From: Peribacillus deserti
Lineage (GTDB): Bacteria > Bacillota > Bacilli > Bacillales > DSM-1321
NCBI RefSeq assembly: GCF_016909175.1
Contig: NZ_JAFBFI010000001.1
Coordinates: forward strand, 124,001-188,000
Length of the DNA stretch: 64,000 nucleotides
Direction: 5' to 3'
Part shown: piece after piece, positions 54,145 to 63,552 of the stretch
Layout: the number at the start of each line of letters is the position of its first letter
Position numbering within the stretch: the first letter of the stretch is position 1
Translations under genes and position numbers: made by a program
The notes under the pieces: model-generated
Database searches by the model: none
Told to the model about the DNA's origin: nothing
Seen by the model: only the letters and a program-made list of their open reading frames with translations

Positions 54145-54836
54145 GTGCCTAATCCTCCTGCATCCAATGACGTTCTAACACAACCGAAGGGGTGAAGTCA
54201 GGTGAAGTCGTACTCATGAAAAATTGAGGCGGGTTCCATAAAAGGTGGCTATGGTTAGGAGACGAATCCATGTTTAAGCAGGGTGAGGTAGTGTACATTA
54301 AGAAATTGCTAGGGGTTTAGTGTTCATCCTTAAATCTGAAATGGTTTAACGGAGATCAGCGAATTGACTATTAACCTGGTCTTTCTCATACCTGAATAGT
54401 GGAGACCTACGGTCATCAAAAAGAGGGATGGTAACAATGGAACGTTTGAAGTCTTGCTGGAAGAGGTGGGTTAGCACCTAAGAGGCTGGCAGGATGGCGG
54501 CGGGTTCGTATTAGTGTGGATTACTAGCCGTTTGTAATACCATGGTAACATGGTAAGAGGGTAAAACTAGTAGGAGCGAAGGAACCCAGTCAGTAGTAGA
54601 TCTAAACGGCTTATTTCCCCAAGAGATTGTCGTATCATTTTATAATTTGAGTAGCCAATCATCTGCGTATGATTGGCTCTCATATGGCCTGTATATGGTA
54701 AAATATAACTACAAATAAATATTTTACCACTAGTAAATTTAGACTATTATTGATAGCACGCCGTATGCGCTGAAAGGCGCCCGTACGGTGTAGGCCCGAA
54801 ACGAAAGCCATGATATTTGTGGTATAAGACGGGAAT
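54145..54836 (+). ncRNA. ORF-less group II intron-like RNA, copy 2
   Basis: A 692-nt close copy of 45986-46669. Domain V-like hairpin has GTATGCGC / CGTACGG where copy 1 has GTGTGCGC / CGCACGG. Domain VI-like hairpin has CCCG / CGGG in place of CTCGA / TCGAG and a longer apical stem (CCATGATATTTGTGG). These paired changes support both helices. Sequence identity between the copies stops at GAAT|AGC, the predicted 3' splice site, beyond which the two exons are unrelated. Confidence 0.72.
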
Positions 54837-55286
54837 AGCGTTCATATGAATGATGAAGCATTAACTGCTCAAATTTATTCTGGAGACAGTGGAACTGGTT
54901 GGGATTTATTCTCTAATCCTGCAGGTCACTGGCTAACAGCTGCTGCTTCTATTGATTTTAATACAATACCTGCAGCAGATATAACAAGTGTTTCCTTCGA
55001 GTTATTGAAGGATCGTATTGTAGTTGCTAAATGGGTTAATACATCGCCAGCGGCATTTATGAGTGCCTATGGGATTAGCGGAACAGGGATTAAGACTTGG
55101 GAGGCATATTTCCCATCTACAGATGTGGAAGGTATCAGTGGTAATGTAATTCCTGATGATACAACTGGCACAACAATAACTAGGCCAGAAAATTTCACAT
55201 CTGCTAATTACCAGCTTTCAACTCTAGATTTGAAAGTTACTGTAGAGACACGTACAGATGTATATGTTAGTAACTGGACTAACTAA
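54837..55286 (+). CDS. Start-less reading frame (candidate 3' exon of intron copy 2)
   Basis: Open from the base after the intron end (AGC GTT CAT ATG AAT) for 149 codons. An ATG at 54846 exists but has no ribosome binding site. Sequence includes SGDSGTGWDLFSNPAGHWLT and DITSVSFELLKDRIVVAKWV, Ser/Thr/Asn-rich beta type. It is unrelated in sequence to the exon of copy 1 but has the same position, phase and length class, as expected for interchangeable C-terminal modules. Confidence 0.5.
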   Translation, partial: SVHMNDEALTAQIYSGDSGTGWDLFSNPAGHWLTAAASIDFNTIPAADITSVSFELLKDRIVVAKWVNTSPAAFMSAYGISGTGIKTWEAYFPSTDVEGISGNVIPDDTTGTTITRPENFTSANYQLSTLDLKVTVETRTDVYVSNWTN

Positions 55287-55316
55287 TAAACAAGATTAGA
55301 GAAGCAAGCCTTCAAC

Positions 55317-55357
55317 GAAAAGCTCTGTGGAGAGAAATCTCTGCGGAGCTTTTTTTA
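55317..55357 (+). terminator. Terminator after the second start-less frame
   Basis: AAAAGCTCTGTGGAGAG / CTCTGCGGAGCTTTTTTT. Confidence 0.9.
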
Positions 55358-55399
55358 TATAGATATTACACTCTGTAATTGAACAGTATATGCATTGCT

Positions 55400-55452
55400 C
55401 TCCCTTCACGCATACACATAATTGTGGGGTGTAAAAGAAAACAGAGAGTATA
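55400..55452. repeat. Conserved 52-bp block, copy 2
   Basis: Same block as 47282-47333, at the same relative position behind the second module. Beyond it the two loci diverge. Confidence 0.75.
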
Positions 55453-55740
55453 GTTCATGTTTTTCTTTAAACATAAGAATCAAGCCGAGTCACCAATTAC
55501 CTTATAAAAACGTAAAGTTATGTACAACATAAAAAGGAGGACTTGCGCTAACAAGTTCCCTAACAGATAGCTGCCTGCATGAATTGCAGCGACTGCCGTG
55601 TTATGTGAGCAAAAAAACCTTTCCCTATTACACTGGTTGGTGCGGGGGGAATTTTCGGTTACCCTATTAAAATTCAACTTATACACCAAATTTCTGCTAT
55701 ACATCTTACTTTTATCATAAAAGGAAGGTGTGCTTTATTA

Positions 55741-56134
55741 ATGTCCAATACTAACAGATTAGCAATAAGCTATTGTAGAAAATCAACAACAATTAAAGGT
55801 AAATCAGTAGACTAAAGCGTAGGATACCAACTGCAAGCCATCAAGGAATATGAGAAATATTATGGGATTAGTATAGTTAGGGAGTTTAGCGATGTAGGGT
55901 ATTCTGGTAAATCAGTAGAACGTCCGGAATTACAAGAGATGGTTGAATATCTTAGAAATACTGATAAAAAGATAGTTGAGTTGATTATCTACTTTATTAA
56001 TAGGTTGGTAGGGACTTACAACACAATATTCAACAGATACTAGAAATTTTGCAATTGGTAAACAGGGTGTATTTTGTAGCCGAAGAAATTAAAAACCTAG
56101 ATATAACAATCTTGCTAACCAACAAATGTAGAAA
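55741..56134 (+). pseudogene. Decayed serine recombinase (resolvase N-terminal domain)
   Basis: Ribosome binding site AAAAGGAAGG, then MSNTNRLAISYCRKSTTIKG with the catalytic Ser of the large serine recombinases. An early stop follows (KSVD*SVGYQLQAIKEYEKYY), then REFSDVGYSGKSVERPELQE, and after a frameshift DLQHNIQQILEI-like text can be read. Only the catalytic domain remains; the DNA-binding parts are gone. Suggests an old mobile element next to the S-layer locus. Confidence 0.75.
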
Positions 56135-56274
56135 GTACAAACCATATTTACTATGATTTACTTGATCCTATTTCAGATGTACTTAGTTATAAAACACAAA
56201 TTAGAGATTATATTACTGTTATTGTGAGGATATATATAAGTTTGTTGAGCGTTTATATTGATAAGTTACATGAA

Positions 56275-56616
56275 TGATATTCTAAGACTGGCTGGCCATT
56301 CTCTTCTTTAAATTCTTTTGGATACTTTCACCGTCGACTTTATGATTCAACTGAAGTTTATCCATTGTGCAGGTTAAGTCTATTGAAAGAGTTATTAGAC
56401 CAATGGGCTGTACAAGACATTGTTGTCAATCTTATAAAACATAACGAAATACTTGAAAACATTATTACGGAGTTCTCAATATCTATAATGAAGTCAGGTC
56501 ATTATTTTAGAAAGTTAGATTCCGTCAATCTTTCAAAAATACCATCTCAATTAAATAACGCAATTAAACATTTAAGATACCATTTTATAATTAAAATAAT
56601 TAACTTTATTAAATAA
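56275..56616 (+). pseudogene. Unidentified remnant ORF
   Basis: A stop-bounded frame of about 112 codons (GWPFSSLNSFGYFHRRLYDS ... LLDQWAVQDIVVNLIKHNEI) without a plausible start or ribosome binding site. A helical region is predicted by eye. I do not recognise it. The bases 56135-56274 hold only broken frames. Confidence 0.3.
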
Positions 56617-56813
56617 AATTAAAATTCAGTAATAGAGACTGGCGCTTGGTAATCTCTCCTCCTATCACGGGTGTTTTAGTTGGAAGTAGAATATGTGAGG
56701 CTCGCCATTGGATCTGCAGCAGATGACGCCAAAAAACAAATCTTTATTTTGAACGGCTATATAAATATATGATTGTTTTTCCGATATAAAGAAAAAGACT
56801 ACGAGGAGGACCT

Positions 56814-58559
56814 ATGAAGATTAAACGACCCAAATCATTAAAGCGCACATTTACATTAATATTAATAAGTTTTATTATTACTCTATTTTTATTAAATAGT
56901 GTTATTATCCTATTAAATACAAATGCATCCATTAATCACACAGTCAAATTTAATAGTACCCTGCACGCCGAAAGAGTTGCGAAAGCCATTAATCCGGACA
57001 TGTATAAAGAGTTTATGAATAATCCTGTGGACAATGAAGTTTATCAAGAGTTACGAACACAGCTTAATGACTACAGAGTTAAAATGGGGGCAATGTATGT
57101 ATATACGATGGCTGTCAAGGAGGATCACTCTGTTAATTTAATGATTGACGGTCTTCCGCGAAAAGAAGCTGCACCTATAGGTGAACCAACCACAGCTACT
57201 AGTTATAAGGATATCGAGACCACTTTATCAGGAAATTTAAGTAGTACGGATATTGTAGATGACCCTGAATATGGGGAGTACATGTCTGCCTTTGCACCTA
57301 TAAAAGATGAAACTGGAAAAGTAATAGGGATATTAGGCGTAGATATAGAAGCTGCTCAGGTAAGGGGAATTACCAAGACGGTGTTTAAGGAGTCTATTCC
57401 AATTCAACTTGGAATTTCCTTTATATTTCTTGCTGCTATTTTATTAAGCTTGAATTATTTCTTAGGAAAAAAGCTACGGCCGTTGACTATTCTTACCGAT
57501 GTTGCGAGAAAGATAACTGAGGGTAATCTTGCGGATGCTAAAAGGGCTTTAAACTCTATACGTATAAACACCCACGATGAAATCGGCCGTTTACGTGATT
57601 CAATCAATGACATGTGCAGCATTTTGGAAACGATAATACTTAATATGCAATTAACAGCGGAGAAAGTAAATTTAAAAAGTATAGACTTAAGTCATGGATC
57701 TACCGAATTATTAGAAGGTTCCAGCCAGATTGCAACTACAATGGTAGAAATGGCTCAGGGCGCCGAAACACAAGCGCAGGTAACAACCGATCTAGCAGGA
57801 AATATGAAGGAATTCTCGGAACTAGTTGATATAGCAAATGCTATTGAAAAGGAACTTGCCACTATAAATAATGAAGTTAGTAAGCATACAAGCTCAGGAT
57901 TTCAGTTAATGCAGCAATCTGTAAATAGCATGAATAATATATTTCAAGTAATTGACCGATCGGCAGCAGAAGTGAAAGATTTTGCAGTTCAAACTAAACA
58001 AGTGTCTTCAATCGTTTCTTTAATTCAAGGAATAGCCAATCAAACAAATTTACTTGCTCTTAATGCAGCAATTGAGGCAGCGAGAGCAGGCGAACAAGGA
58101 AAAGGTTTTGCCGTCGTTGCTTCGGAAGTAGGGAAACTTGCACAGGAAGTTTCCTCCGCTGTAAAGGAAATACAGGATATTGTTGGAGAAGTAGACGCTA
58201 ACGCTTTACGAATAGTCCACAGTCTTGAAGAAGGACTGCAAACAGTGGAGATTGGCCAATCCAATATAAAAAACACAGGAAATACCTTTAAAGAAATATC
58301 AACCTTGATTGAAAAGATGAATCAAAAAAATATAGAACTAAGTAAGCGTATGAATGTTATCGTGGAACAGCAAAACAATATCAGTTTATTAATAGAAGAA
58401 ATAGCTGCCATTGCTGAACAAAGCGCTGCCGGAATCGAGCAAGTCTCTGCTTCTTCCCAGCAGATGAGCGGATTTACTGAGGAAATCAATAGTTGGGTCC
58501 AGGAACTTAGCCAAACGTCAACAGAATTGAAAAATGAGAGTGAACGTTTTAATGTGTGA
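56814..58559 (+). CDS. Methyl-accepting chemotaxis protein
   Basis: A 581-residue transmembrane receptor, ribosome binding site GAGGAGG. First membrane helix about residues 12-34 ([20 protein letters not shown]), an extracellular single-Cache-like sensor (about 35-200, [35 protein letters not shown]), second helix about 198-217, HAMP (about 220-275), then the signalling domain with hairpin tip [20 protein letters not shown] followed by [20 protein letters not shown]. It should control CheA through CheW. The ligand is unknown. It stands alone between decayed regions. Confidence 0.92.
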   Translation: MKIKRPKSLKRTFTLILISFIITLFLLNSVIILLNTNASINHTVKFNSTLHAERVAKAINPDMYKEFMNNPVDNEVYQELRTQLNDYRVKMGAMYVYTMAVKEDHSVNLMIDGLPRKEAAPIGEPTTATSYKDIETTLSGNLSSTDIVDDPEYGEYMSAFAPIKDETGKVIGILGVDIEAAQVRGITKTVFKESIPIQLGISFIFLAAILLSLNYFLGKKLRPLTILTDVARKITEGNLADAKRALNSIRINTHDEIGRLRDSINDMCSILETIILNMQLTAEKVNLKSIDLSHGSTELLEGSSQIATTMVEMAQGAETQAQVTTDLAGNMKEFSELVDIANAIEKELATINNEVSKHTSSGFQLMQQSVNSMNNIFQVIDRSAAEVKDFAVQTKQVSSIVSLIQGIANQTNLLALNAAIEAARAGEQGKGFAVVASEVGKLAQEVSSAVKEIQDIVGEVDANALRIVHSLEEGLQTVEIGQSNIKNTGNTFKEISTLIEKMNQKNIELSKRMNVIVEQQNNISLLIEEIAAIAEQSAAGIEQVSASSQQMSGFTEEINSWVQELSQTSTELKNESERFNV

Positions 58560-58649
58560 TGAAGAAATCGAATACCTCTACGTTTTTTGGAGAACAATAA
58601 AGTCCCCTATTGGATGGGCCCTTTAAGCAATATATTCTTTGTAGAAACA

Positions 58650-58675
58650 TGAGTTGCTGCGGCAGCTCTTTTTTT
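58650..58675 (+). terminator. Terminator of the chemoreceptor gene
   Basis: GAGTTGCTGCGGCAGCTC followed by seven T. Confidence 0.8.
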
Positions 58676-59232
58676 GCAGGCAAATAGAAGTTTAATCAGT
58701 GCAATAACCAACGTCCACCTGTTTTCACTGGTGGTTGTCGCGGCAACTTAGACGAATTTGCTCCTAATGGTTTTGAGACGGATACAAACCATAATAGATG
58801 AGGTATTAAACTAACAGAGAAAGTTAAGAAAGAACTGAGTGAAAAGTACAGAATAAAAATGTTACTTTCAACAACGGCTCGAAGGTATGCAAGGGGCAGT
58901 ATATAAATAGTTTTGGCATCAGTGGATTTCTGGCAAGACTGTTTCATTAATAAAAAAGGGAGGATAGCTGAAGTAGCTATTATTATTCCATATTGAATAT
59001 CAAAATGGTACAAAAGAGGAACAAAAAATCGGATTTCGAGGTTTATGAAAGCAAAGGTGAGAAGATGGAAATATATGCGATTGATTATTTAACGGAAAGT
59101 GTGCAGACGGCAAGCATGTAAAGGTGCTGCGTTTGGGGTTACCGGTAATGCTCCTTATGAAATTTTACTACACGGATTATGTAACAAGTAATAAAGCTAA
59201 ATGGATTATGGACGTTAAATAATTAAATTCGA
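58676..59232. pseudogene. Region of broken reading frames
   Basis: Fragments of at least one plus-strand gene can be read (PPVFTGGCRGNLDEFAPNGF, then a stop and KLTEKVKKELSEKYRIKM; further on KGEKMEIYAIDYLTESVQTA). They have no ribosome binding sites and are cut by stops. Origin unknown. Confidence 0.35.
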
Positions 59233-59237
59233 GGAAG

Positions 59238-59268
59238 AGGCATCCAATAGTGTTGAGATGCCTTTTTT
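59238..59268 (+). terminator. Terminator at the end of the decayed region
   Basis: AGGCATC / GATGCCTTTTTT with 13-base loop. Confidence 0.75.
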
Positions 59269-59332
59269 GAGTTACTAAAATAGTAAAAGCAATAACTAAA
59301 AAATAAACTTTAATTAAACTGAATGTACCCAT

Positions 59333-59358
59333 AAAAAATAGGCTGCTTACTGCAGCCC
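59333..59358 (-). terminator. Terminator of the minus-strand peptide export locus
   Basis: On the minus strand GGGCTGCAGTAAGCAGCC followed by TATTTTTTA. Confidence 0.85.
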
Positions 59359-59381
59359 ATTGAGATTTTTTCGTTTGAATT

Positions 59382-59576
59382 CTATTTTTTCTTCTTCACG
59401 CTCGGTACCAAAAGAGCTATATATTCCAAATAATTAAATTGCTCATTAAATGCAGTCGAAAAATGGATCTCAACTTCTTGATCATTTTCTTCAAAGCTCA
59501 TTAGTTGTTCGTCCAGCTTCTGTTGAAATTCTTTTCGATCACTGTCTGAGATGATAAGACTTCTTTGTCTGGGCAT
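59382..59576 (-). CDS. Small protein, possibly Cse60/DUF2758-like
   Basis: A 64-residue protein; ATG nine bases after AGGGGG. The middle, EVEIHFSTAFNEQFNYLEYI, resembles the sporulation protein Cse60 of B. subtilis as I remember it, but the match is short. Last gene of the minus-strand locus; the link to peptide export may be accidental. Confidence 0.45.
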   Translation of the reverse strand: MPRQRSLIISDSDRKEFQQKLDEQLMSFEENDQEVEIHFSTAFNEQFNYLEYIALLVPSVKKKK

Positions 59577-59592
59577 ATGCAAGTTCCCCCTA

Positions 59593-59763
59593 TTAATGCT
59601 GGTGCTTGTCTTTTCTAAATAATCCGATGATGTTTACAATGATAAAGAAGGAAGCAAGAGTGAGGCCTGCGCTGCTGAACTCTTGGTTATTGACTACTTT
59701 AACGATGATAATGGAAAAAGCGGTGAGCAGCAAAAGTACATTTAGCCATTTAGCGGTATTCAT
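59593..59763 (-). CDS. Small membrane protein with two helices
   Basis: A 56-residue protein starting MNTAKWLNVLLLLTAFSIII behind AGGAGAGAG, with a second hydrophobic segment AGLTLASFFIIVNIIGLF. It lies 20 bp downstream of the ABC exporter gene. In bacteriocin-type loci, such small membrane proteins often provide self-immunity; that role is inferred from position. Confidence 0.65.
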   Translation of the reverse strand: MNTAKWLNVLLLLTAFSIIIVKVVNNQEFSSAGLTLASFFIIVNIIGLFRKDKHQH

Positions 59764-59783
59764 AATTTCTCTCTCCTAATGTT

Positions 59784-61718
59784 TTATTCGTATCTTAGTG
59801 CCTCTAAAGCTGTCTGTTTGGATGCTTTATAGGCTGGGAAGAATGAAGCAAGTATTCCCAGTAGTGCGCTGAAAGCGATAATGGCGATTAATTGGAACGG
59901 GTTAAATAAGAATATACCTAGGTCGGGTTTGCTTAAAAGGTCTGTAATGATCCAATTCGCAGCTTTCCCGATTACGTATGCTCCGCCTGCTCCCAGGAGA
60001 CCGCCCAACAGACCAATCACTACTCCTTCAGTAACAAAGATCTTTCGTATATCCGATCGGAAAGCACCAATCGCTTTTAAGATGCCGATTTCCCTGGTTC
60101 TTTCTACAACGCTCACATAGAGGACAATTCCAATCATTAAAGAAGAAACAATTAGTGATATGGCCGATAGCATGCCAAGACCTACAGTGGCCATGGATAC
60201 ATAGCCCATTAATTCATTCCCGCTTTCTCCTTCGGTTTGAGCGTTAAACCCTTTGGCAATGATGGCTTTTTTTAGAGAATCCACTTTTTCATCAGACGTT
60301 GGGATAACCGTATAAGCCAGAGACTTGCCATTTATTTGGTCGTTATCCTGTATGAGCTTTTGAGAAATGTTGTAAGATAAGCCAACGGTATCAAGAAGGG
60401 GAATCGATTCATTCTTTAAGATACCGGAAACGGTTGCTTCTACCTGCTGGGTAGGGTACAAGTCATCCAGTGACATTAATTGAGCTGTAATGGTCACCTT
60501 TTTGCCAATCGCAGATTTCGAGCTTCCAAATATTTCGGCTGCCATTCTCGCTGGTAAAACAATTTCACTTTTTTTAGAATCAGGATATGATCCATCCTTA
60601 AGATATTGTTTGCCATAGATATGCTTATGAGCTTCAGGTACTAAGCTTTCTGCTGTTCCTGATGTTTTCTTGTTGTTGCCAGCCTTAATACTTGCCTGGA
60701 AAGGATTATACGGATAGACTTCCTCAACATCCTTCAATGCTTGCAGTGTGTGTAAATCTTTTTTGGATAAAAGTTCAGCTTCGTCCTTACCGACGCCGAT
60801 TGAAGCATTCGCGGTTTCAGTGTCAACAGAGCTTGAAATTTTTTCATTTACCCCGTTACCAAGTGCACCCATGAGTACAATTCCAAATACTCCAATCGAG
60901 GCACCCGCTGCAGTTAATATACTTCGCCATTTTTTGTTTCGAATATTTCGAACAGCTAGTTTCATAGTCATATTCCAATTGATCTTATTGCGCTTTCGTT
61001 TCTTTTCAGTCATGTGCGAAGAGGGCTTAATAAGCTGTTCATTTGTATAGTCCATCTGATTAATAACTTCGCCGTCGCGCATTTTAATAATTCGATCGGC
61101 ATAATTGGTTAACTCTTGAGAATGAGTCACAACTAATACGATTTTGCCCTGATGTGCAATGTCTCTTAAAATTTCCATAACCTGAATGGAGTTTTCCGAG
61201 TCTAATGCACCAGTAGGTTCATCGGCTAGAATCACATCTGGATCGTTAGCAAGGGCCCTGGCAATGGAAATCCGCTGTTTTTGACCGCCGCTTAGTTGAT
61301 TTGGGAGATGATGTGCCCGATCCGACATACCCACTAATTGAAGAAGCTCCATAGCCTTCTTTAGGCGTTCGCTTTTAGATTTTCCTTCTAAAATCATGCT
61401 CATTTCAATATTTTCTATGGCCGTTAAATGGGAGATTAAATTGAAGTTTTGAAATACAAAACCGATTCTTTTTCTGCGGAAAAAAGCCCAATCCTTTTCC
61501 GTGAAGGTACTGACATTCTGCTGGCCAAATAGATAGGTGCCTTCACTGTATGTATCTATGCCGCCAATTATATTTAAGAGTGTTGACTTTCCGCAGCCCG
61601 ATTCACCAATTAAGTATGAAAGCTGTCCTGGATATAAGCTTACATTAATATCTTTTAGCACAGGGATTTCCTGGCTGCCCAGTTCATAATTTTTTTTAAT
61701 ATTTCGTAACGAAATCAT
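59784..61718 (-). CDS. MacB-like ABC exporter (ATPase fused to FtsX-type permease)
   Basis: A 644-residue fusion. Residues 1 to about 225: Walker A GESGCGKST, LSGGQKQRISIARALANDPD, Walker B VILADEPTGALD. Residues about 265-644: FtsX/MacB permease with one helix (ILTAAGASIGVFGIVLMGAL), a large extracellular domain, then three helices near the C-terminus (LSAISLIVSSLMIGIVLYVS; GLLGGLLGAGGAYVIG). Separate YknY and YknZ are the split equivalents. It starts 2 bp after the protease gene and likely exports or expels the locus peptides. Confidence 0.88.
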   Translation of the reverse strand: MISLRNIKKNYELGSQEIPVLKDINVSLYPGQLSYLIGESGCGKSTLLNIIGGIDTYSEGTYLFGQQNVSTFTEKDWAFFRRKRIGFVFQNFNLISHLTAIENIEMSMILEGKSKSERLKKAMELLQLVGMSDRAHHLPNQLSGGQKQRISIARALANDPDVILADEPTGALDSENSIQVMEILRDIAHQGKIVLVVTHSQELTNYADRIIKMRDGEVINQMDYTNEQLIKPSSHMTEKKRKRNKINWNMTMKLAVRNIRNKKWRSILTAAGASIGVFGIVLMGALGNGVNEKISSSVDTETANASIGVGKDEAELLSKKDLHTLQALKDVEEVYPYNPFQASIKAGNNKKTSGTAESLVPEAHKHIYGKQYLKDGSYPDSKKSEIVLPARMAAEIFGSSKSAIGKKVTITAQLMSLDDLYPTQQVEATVSGILKNESIPLLDTVGLSYNISQKLIQDNDQINGKSLAYTVIPTSDEKVDSLKKAIIAKGFNAQTEGESGNELMGYVSMATVGLGMLSAISLIVSSLMIGIVLYVSVVERTREIGILKAIGAFRSDIRKIFVTEGVVIGLLGGLLGAGGAYVIGKAANWIITDLLSKPDLGIFLFNPFQLIAIIAFSALLGILASFFPAYKASKQTALEALRYE

Positions 61719-61720
61719 GT

Positions 61721-62854
61721 TTATCTTCCCTTCAGTGTGAGCTTCTTCTGTTTGAATAATTTATATAGGAAGTGTCCGAAAAAGATTAAGGTCAATGTAT
61801 ACATAAGGATTTCAATCGTTAGAGCTACATATTTGAAAGTTCCCTCAAGCTTGGTGGACAGGAAATAAATACCGAAGAATCCAAGAATGATAGAAACAAA
61901 AACAAAGGATATATTAAAAATTCCAAACAGTTTTATGAATTTCTTCCTAGAAAGTTCATGTTGATTAAATAAGGTCTCATCCTTATCCGTTCCTAATGCT
62001 AACTTCAGAGACTTTTCATATAGATTGGGAACTTCTATTAAATTAGATAGAATCCAATATCCATCCAGCTTAATGACGGGAATGATATTAGAAAGGACCA
62101 TAAGCAGGTTCCAGCCTACAAATGTAGCGAGCCAGGTAGAATATCCAAAGAAAAAGTAATATAAAATAGAGGAGCAGGCAAAGATAATAAATTGCACATA
62201 AATACCAGCAAACAAGGTAATAATTTTTTCTCTTTTCTTTTCAAATGCCCAGATTCCGCTAACATCACAGTAAAGAGCCGGCGAGAAAAAGATGAGTAAA
62301 AAACCAATTTCTTCAACCTTGCCACCGTAATATTTACAGGCTATGGCATGACCAAATTCATGGATAAACACTGCCGTTATCGTAGCGAAGTAAAAAATAA
62401 AATATTCCTTAAATCCGAAGTTTTCTAAAAAACTTGAACTAATTTGTGAAAATTTGAAACCAAATAGCAATAAACCAAGTATAATAACTAAGTTCAAAAC
62501 GATAAAAATCGTTTTAACAATGAACTTATTTTTTAAAAAGGTATGAACTAGGTTTGAAAGGAATAGATCTGGGTTAAACATAGGAACACGGTAAAAAAGG
62601 AAATTTTGTTTTTCTTTGGGAACTTCTCCTATTATACCAGTACTTTCCAATGCGCTCAAAAAGCCTTTTAATTCATCCAATGGCATGTTGTATTTTGCAA
62701 GGATGGCTGTTTCATCTCTAAGTGTTACAACATCCTTTAACATATGTCCTTCGTTTTTTCCTAGACGGAAGTACTTTTTAAAACGTTTTATGATAAAGTG
62801 GTCTTCTTTTTCAATAAATTCAATGCCTTTAAAATTCATAGTATCCAGATTCAT
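61721..62854 (-). CDS. M50-type membrane metalloprotease with N-terminal winged-helix domain
   Basis: A 377-residue polytopic protein; ATG behind AGGAGGG. Residues about 1-75 (GIEFIEKEDHFIIKRFKKYF, ELKGFLSALESTGIIGE) look like a PqqD/RRE-type peptide-binding fold. The HExxH zinc motif is in AVFIHEFGHAIACKYYGG (about residue 168), and the second ligand is in IIPVIKLDGYWILSNL. About eight membrane helices. Such intramembrane proteases mature peptides in YydH/EpeP-type systems. It should cut the leader of the two upstream peptides. Confidence 0.83.
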   Translation of the reverse strand: MNLDTMNFKGIEFIEKEDHFIIKRFKKYFRLGKNEGHMLKDVVTLRDETAILAKYNMPLDELKGFLSALESTGIIGEVPKEKQNFLFYRVPMFNPDLFLSNLVHTFLKNKFIVKTIFIVLNLVIILGLLLFGFKFSQISSSFLENFGFKEYFIFYFATITAVFIHEFGHAIACKYYGGKVEEIGFLLIFFSPALYCDVSGIWAFEKKREKIITLFAGIYVQFIIFACSSILYYFFFGYSTWLATFVGWNLLMVLSNIIPVIKLDGYWILSNLIEVPNLYEKSLKLALGTDKDETLFNQHELSRKKFIKLFGIFNISFVFVSIILGFFGIYFLSTKLEGTFKYVALTIEILMYTLTLIFFGHFLYKLFKQKKLTLKGR

Positions 62855-62910
62855 ATTTTCCCTCCTGCTGTTCTTTTTCTGAAAGCACAAATAGGTAGTT
62901 ATAATCTCAG

Positions 62911-62950
62911 AAAAAGAGAGGAAGATCTTTATTGGGGTAAAGATCTTCCT
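62911..62950 (-). terminator. Attenuator hairpin between the peptide genes and the protease
   Basis: AGGAAGATCTTT / AAAGATCTTCCT with an 8-base loop; the minus strand continues CTCTCTTTTTC. Partial termination here would keep peptide mRNA in excess over processing genes. Confidence 0.8.
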
Positions 62951-62965
62951 TCTAGCAATGAGATA

Positions 62966-63070
62966 TTATAGACCTAATAATCCATCCATTAGTCCGTGGA
63001 AGAAGTCTTTAATAGCTTTTAATTTACCAGGAGCAGCTACAGTTTCTAAAGATTCGATTTGGAATTTCAA
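62966..63070 (-). CDS. Peptide B of a putative bacteriocin/signal pair
   Basis: A 34-residue peptide; TTG start eight bases after AGGTGG (a GTG three codons upstream is possible but overlaps that site). Leader-like KFQIESLETVAAPGK, then an amphipathic helix KLKAIKDFFHGLMDGLLGL. The N-terminal part matches peptide A (IE-S/T-LE-x-V-x-APGK). Cleavage after APG would release a 20-residue cationic amphipathic peptide like a membrane-active antimicrobial. Confidence 0.72.
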   Translation of the reverse strand: MKFQIESLETVAAPGKLKAIKDFFHGLMDGLLGL

Positions 63071-63110
63071 AGTTTTCACCACCTATTATTTATTTTCTTA
63101 AATTGAAAGA

Positions 63111-63245
63111 TTAGCCGATAAGACCGCCAAGTGTAATGGCCCAGTTAATTGCTTTTCCAGTGTAGTAGCCAGCTTTGTAAGCAAGAGATCCTTTACCAGG
63201 AGCAATCACCATTTCTAACGTTTCGATTTTGTAAGTAGCAACCAT
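63111..63245 (-). CDS. Peptide A of a putative bacteriocin/signal pair
   Basis: A 44-residue peptide. The second of two close ATGs is used, eight bases after GGAGG. MVATYKIETLEMVIAPGKGS contains the same leader-like IETLEMVIAPGK as peptide B; the remainder AYKAGYYTGKAINWAITLGG is Gly-rich and hydrophobic, compatible with a membrane-inserting bacteriocin. No Cys, so no lanthionine or disulfide is expected. It is the first gene of the locus. Confidence 0.75.
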   Translation of the reverse strand: MVATYKIETLEMVIAPGKGSLAYKAGYYTGKAINWAITLGGLIG

Positions 63246-63510
63246 TTTCATTTCCTCCGTTTCACCTATTTTTATTAAAAAACTCTTGCGCGCATTTGAA
63301 TTATATTATGGGGAAATAAGGAAATACAAGGCATTTTTACCATAAAAAGTCTCCGGAATGGCCATTTTAGAGTGGAAAAAACCGCATTTTTTAAAGAAAA
63401 TCATCCCTTTTCTCCTAAAAGCTACTATAATCGTTTTTTACCATGGATTTAGGAATGTAGAAGATAAACTCTATTAAAATAACATTTTCCTAAAGCAGCT
63501 AATTGATAAC

Positions 63511-63539
63511 AAAAAAAAAGAGGGGAGCACTCCCTCTTC
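63511..63539 (-). terminator. Terminator of the truncated regulator gene
   Basis: On the minus strand AGAGGGAGTGCTCCCCTCT followed by nine T. Confidence 0.9.
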
Positions 63540-63552
63540 TTGGTTATATTCT

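Noticed and set aside
55480-55704. Minus-strand frame of 74 codons
   Set aside because: No ribosome binding site, unusual composition, and it runs antisense to non-coding sequence after the second S-layer module.
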